Positions 6,040-7,493 of a DNA stretch of 7,493 nt are shown here, piece after piece; the first letter of the stretch is position 1, and the number at the start of each line of letters is the position of its first letter. The notes under the pieces were generated by a model. That model saw only the letters and a program-made list of their open reading frames with translations, did no database searches and was not told the DNA's origin. Origin of the DNA: an uncultured Clostridia bacterium (GTDB taxonomy: Bacteria > Bacillota > Clostridia > Oscillospirales > Oscillospiraceae). The stretch lies in the NCBI GenBank assembly GCA_945635805.1, contig CALZCW010000024.1, positions 1 through 7,493 of the forward strand, read 5' to 3'. The translations under genes and the position numbers were made by a program.

Positions 6040-6191
6040 ATACTAGAATCTGATAAAAAGGTTTAAAACCTTTTTATAGCGCCTTCAGGCGCGTCAGATT
6101 CTGCATGAGACGTCACAGCGTGCGTTAGCACGATGTGAGTGTGCGCAGCACACGGGATTCTTGATTAAACTTTTTAATCAAGAATCAGTAT
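6040..6191. repeat. 152-bp palindromic element: three-way junction plus hairpins, MITE-like
   Basis: The outer stem AGAATCTGA (6045-6053) with TCAGATTCT (6094-6102) encloses two hairpins. The first is TAAAAAGGTTT with AAACCTTTTTA (6054-6076, 11 bp); the second is GCGCCT with AGGCGC (6079-6092). Almost no unpaired bases remain at the junction. Next come TCACA-g-CGTGC/GCACG-a-TGTGA with GTTA loop (6113-6138), GTGTGC/GCACAC with GCA loop (6139-6153), and a 14-bp stem, GATTCTTGATTAAA (6156-6169) with its complement (6173-6186). The ends are imperfectly inverted: ATACT at 6040 and AGTAT at 6187-6191, followed inward by TGAT and an A-rich AAAAAG-GTTTAA block on each side. There is no coding potential. 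It could be a non-autonomous palindromic repeat or a structured RNA in the Big_2 gene's 3' UTR. I do not recognise a named family. Confidence 0.7.
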
Positions 6192-6198
6192 AAGACAA

Positions 6199-7077
6199 TC
6201 AATGGAAAAGCCAGGTATTGCCGGATGCAAAACGGAAGGCGACGGTATCGTACATGGAGCCGGAGCTGTCCGTGTTGTAATACATCTCGGCGGTGGTCTT
6301 GTCGGCGAAGGTGACGGTGAAGCAATAGTGGACGCCCTCGGTGCCGCTGTAGTCCCAGGTGAAAGGGAAGGAGCCGTCGGGGCAGTAGATTTGGCCGCTG
6401 GAGTCACTGTAAAGAGATAGAAAATAGTCTTTGCCGTAAAAATACTGCACCTGCCCGTCCAGGGTAGCGGCATAAAGCTCCCGGTTGCCGACGGCGGCAG
6501 CCTCCTCCTCGGTCAGAGGCGGCTCGACGATGAGATAGCAGGCATCCTTGCAGCCGCTCTCCGTCAGCACGGTGACGACGCAGTTGCCCACTGAAAGGGC
6601 AGTGACCTTGCCGTAGGCGTCGATGGAGGCCACCGTTTCGTCGCTGACCTGCCAGGTGATCTCGTCGTCGCTGTCGGCGGGGATAAGATGATAAGTCAGG
6701 CGGCAGCTTTCCCCCTTGGTCAGCTTGATCTCCGCCGAGCCTAAGGCGATGTCCTCCGCCGGCGTGCCCCGCAGCACAAGCCAGACCACCGCGCCAGCCA
6801 CCAGGAGCAGAAAGACCGCCAGCGCCAGGATCGGGGTCCAGCGTTTTATGGCCTTGTTTTGGCGGCGGGGACGGACGTGGGGCGCTGCAGCGGTTTTTTC
6901 GGGGGCGTCATTCTCTGCGTTGGGGTTGCCTGCTATTTCACCGGAGCTGCTGTCCGCAGGTTCCGGCCCCGTATCTTCGGCGCGGGCTTCTGCTTCGGAA
7001 ACGGTGTCCTCCCCGGAAGGCAATTCTTCTTTGGGGACGTTTTCGTTTTCGGGCAAAGCTTCGCTGTATTCCTCCAT
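6199..7077 (-). CDS. Single-pass membrane protein with acidic N-terminal tail and extracellular Big_2 domain
   Basis: This 292-residue protein has no named family. Residues 1-67 are a low-complexity acidic, Pro/Glu/Ala/Ser-rich tail. Basic residues HVRPRRQNKAIKRW (67-80) precede one transmembrane segment (about 81-103), giving an N-in, C-out topology. After it, residues about 106-186 look like a bacterial Ig-like Big_2 domain: an AEIKLTKGESCRLTYHLIPADS strand pattern, ITWQVSDETVASIDAYGKVTALSVGNCVVTV, and a closing CYLIVEPP. The C-terminal part (187-292) is Tyr- and Gly-rich with no family I recognise. Six cysteines on the outer side (125, 166, 176, 180, 232, 252) could form disulfides. ATG 7077 is chosen because AAAGGAGG (7085-7092) precedes it; the frame back to 7209 runs through repeat DNA. 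Big_2 domains are common in surface and adhesion proteins. A wall- or surface-associated role is inferred, and the ligand is unknown. No convincing promoter was found. Confidence 0.85.
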   Translation of the reverse strand: MEEYSEALPENENVPKEELPSGEDTVSEAEARAEDTGPEPADSSSGEIAGNPNAENDAPEKTAAAPHVRPRRQNKAIKRWTPILALAVFLLLVAGAVVWLVLRGTPAEDIALGSAEIKLTKGESCRLTYHLIPADSDDEITWQVSDETVASIDAYGKVTALSVGNCVVTVLTESGCKDACYLIVEPPLTEEEAAAVGNRELYAATLDGQVQYFYGKDYFLSLYSDSSGQIYCPDGSFPFTWDYSGTEGVHYCFTVTFADKTTAEMYYNTDSSGSMYDTVAFRFASGNTWLFH

Positions 7078-7129
7078 GGATGCTCCTCCTTTCGAGGGAA
7101 TAGGCTTGTTATTCTCTGTGATGCCATGC

Positions 7130-7151
7130 AACATATAATAAACATATAATA
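7130..7151. repeat. Perfect 11-bp tandem duplication in the Big_2 gene leader
   Basis: AACATATAATA occurs twice in direct succession (7130-7140 and 7141-7151), about 50 bp upstream of the Big_2 start codon and 17 bp from the hairpin cluster at 7168. It is AT-rich in a GC-rich neighbourhood. Each copy contains TATAAT on the plus strand, but no -35 partner at proper spacing was found on either strand. It may be a slippage product or part of a promoter region. Confidence 0.7.
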
Positions 7152-7167
7152 GCTGTACATCAGCGTC

Positions 7168-7290
7168 CGTAGGGGCGGCTATCAGCCGCCCGAGTGGTTG
7201 CAGTTTCATGTTTGGCGGGCGGACAGAGTCGTCCGCCCCTACAGTGGATGTGCGTTATTTATCGTAGGGCACGGCGACTCTGCCGTGCCG
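7168..7290. repeat. Cluster of three GTAGGG-led hairpin repeats
   Basis: Unit 1 (7168-7192, plus): GGGCGGCT pairs with AGCCGCCC. Unit 2 (7214-7244, minus): GGGCGGAC pairs with GTCCGCCC, loop GACTCT. Unit 3 (7263-7290, plus): GGCACGGC pairs with GCCGTGCC, loop GACTCT. All three begin GTAGGG in their own orientation, and the first and second face each other as an inverted pair. Stems differ but remain fully complementary. Similar GTAGGGGCG-hairpin sequences are, to my recollection, frequent between genes in gut Clostridia. The 7078-7404 intergenic stretch otherwise holds only small hairpins and short tandem repeats. Confidence 0.8.
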
Positions 7291-7301
7291 CTTTATTATT
7301 C

Positions 7302-7316
7302 GTCTGCGCAGCAGAC
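7302..7316. repeat. Small GCA-loop hairpin, second copy of the type at 6139-6153
   Basis: GTCTGC (7302-7307) pairs with GCAGAC (7311-7316) around GCA. The hairpin at 6139-6153 is the same except for one stem base pair, where C-G replaces G-C. The two copies flank the Big_2 gene. No U-tract follows on either strand, so it is not an ordinary terminator. Confidence 0.65.
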
Positions 7317-7331
7317 ACCTCAGTCATTCAC

Positions 7332-7374
7332 CCTTAGTCCTTAGCCCTTAGTCATGAAGCTGTCTGGGCAGCTT
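7332..7374. repeat. Three tandem 7-mers and a 6-bp hairpin downstream of rsmA
   Basis: CCTTAGT, CCTTAGC and CCTTAGT follow one another at 7332-7352. Five bases later AAGCTG (7357-7362) pairs with CAGCTT (7369-7374) around TCTGGG. Neither side has a U-tract. No intrinsic terminator for rsmA could be identified in this stretch. Confidence 0.6.
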
Positions 7375-7404
7375 AGGGCAGATGGGATCGGGTGTGCGCC
7401 CTTG

Positions 7405-7493
7405 TTATTTTCTGCCCAGAGCGTTGGACAGACGGGCAAATTCGTCGATGCCCAGGGTCTCACCCCGGACGTTGGGGGAGAGGCCGCAGTCCG
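7405..7493 (-). CDS. rsmA: RsmA (KsgA) 16S rRNA dimethyladenosine transferase, C-terminal fragment
   Basis: Only the last 29 codons are inside the window; the gene continues past its right edge. The stop is TAA at 7405-7407. The readable end is NVRGETLGIDEFARLSNALGRK. The R-x-E-T-L-x-x-x-x-F-A-R-L-x-N-A-L pattern is the characteristic C-terminus of RsmA/KsgA, which dimethylates two adjacent adenines in helix 45 of 16S rRNA during late 30S subunit assembly. The catalytic Rossmann domain is out of view, so integrity cannot be judged. The call rests on this short conserved tail. The next gene on the same strand starts 327 bases away, with repeats between, so it is probably not in the same operon. 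Confidence 0.78.
   Translation of the reverse strand, partial: DCGLSPNVRGETLGIDEFARLSNALGRK

Noticed and set aside
6045..6102. tRNA or tRNA-like gene in the three-way junction
   Set aside because: It is only 58 nt, with two arms instead of three, an 11-bp AT-rich arm, no GTTC-type T loop and no anticodon loop.
6156..6186. 14-bp hairpin as the terminator of the Big_2 gene
   Set aside because: It is AT-rich and followed on the minus strand by CCCGTG rather than a U-tract. A proper terminator lies at 5991-6034.
7078..7209. N-terminal extension of the Big_2 protein to 7209
   Set aside because: It passes through the tandem duplication and hairpin repeat; ATG 7077 has a strong AAAGGAGG site.
7168..7352. 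CRISPR array
   Set aside because: The repeats are inverted relative to each other, differ in sequence, and are not separated by regular unique spacers; no cas genes are nearby.

Overview
The window looks like chromosomal DNA from a gut-type member of the Clostridia, most plausibly an Oscillospiraceae/Ruminococcaceae relative. This is inferred from the moderately high GC content, consensus AGGAGG ribosome binding sites, sigma-A type promoters, stem plus U-tract terminators, a UgpC/MsmX-type sugar ATPase with a lysine-rich N-terminal insert, and small GC-rich intergenic hairpin repeats. No phage, transposase, integrase, CRISPR array, tRNA or rRNA gene was seen.

Layout. (1) Positions 1-1675, plus strand: the 3' part of a FecCD-type metallophore permease, overlapping a FecE/BtuD-type ATPase. 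Both halves of an iron-chelate, heme or cobalamin importer are present; the binding protein is presumably upstream of the window. A bidirectional terminator (1683-1715) separates this operon from everything that follows, all of which is on the minus strand. (2) 1739-2499: a promoter, a four-helix DUF2975 membrane protein and a YozG-type Cro/CI regulator. This is a common two-gene cassette. (3) 2569-4373: an AbrB-family regulator, an ABC-2 type ATPase and an ABC-2 permease with overlapping reading frames, driven by a near-consensus promoter whose -10 box lies inside a palindrome that is a good candidate for an AbrB autoregulatory operator. (4) 4483-5910: a monocistronic ugpC/msmX-type ATPase, the shared motor for several carbohydrate importers, with a long structured leader and no good Shine-Dalgarno sequence. 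(5) 5991-7404: a single-pass membrane protein with an acidic N-terminal tail and an extracellular Big_2 (bacterial Ig-like) domain. Structured non-coding repeats lie on both sides of it. (6) 7405-7493: the C-terminus of RsmA (KsgA), the 16S rRNA dimethyltransferase.

The genes are mostly ordinary. The least explained part is the non-coding DNA around the Big_2 gene. A 152-bp element at 6040-6191 has imperfect inverted ends, a near-perfect three-way junction and three further hairpins. A cluster at 7168-7316 contains three GTAGGG-led hairpins whose stems differ but stay self-complementary. One small hairpin type (GCA loop) occurs on both sides of the gene with a compensatory base-pair change. 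These look like palindromic, possibly mobile or RNA-structured, repeat families. I see no convincing new defence or metabolic system.
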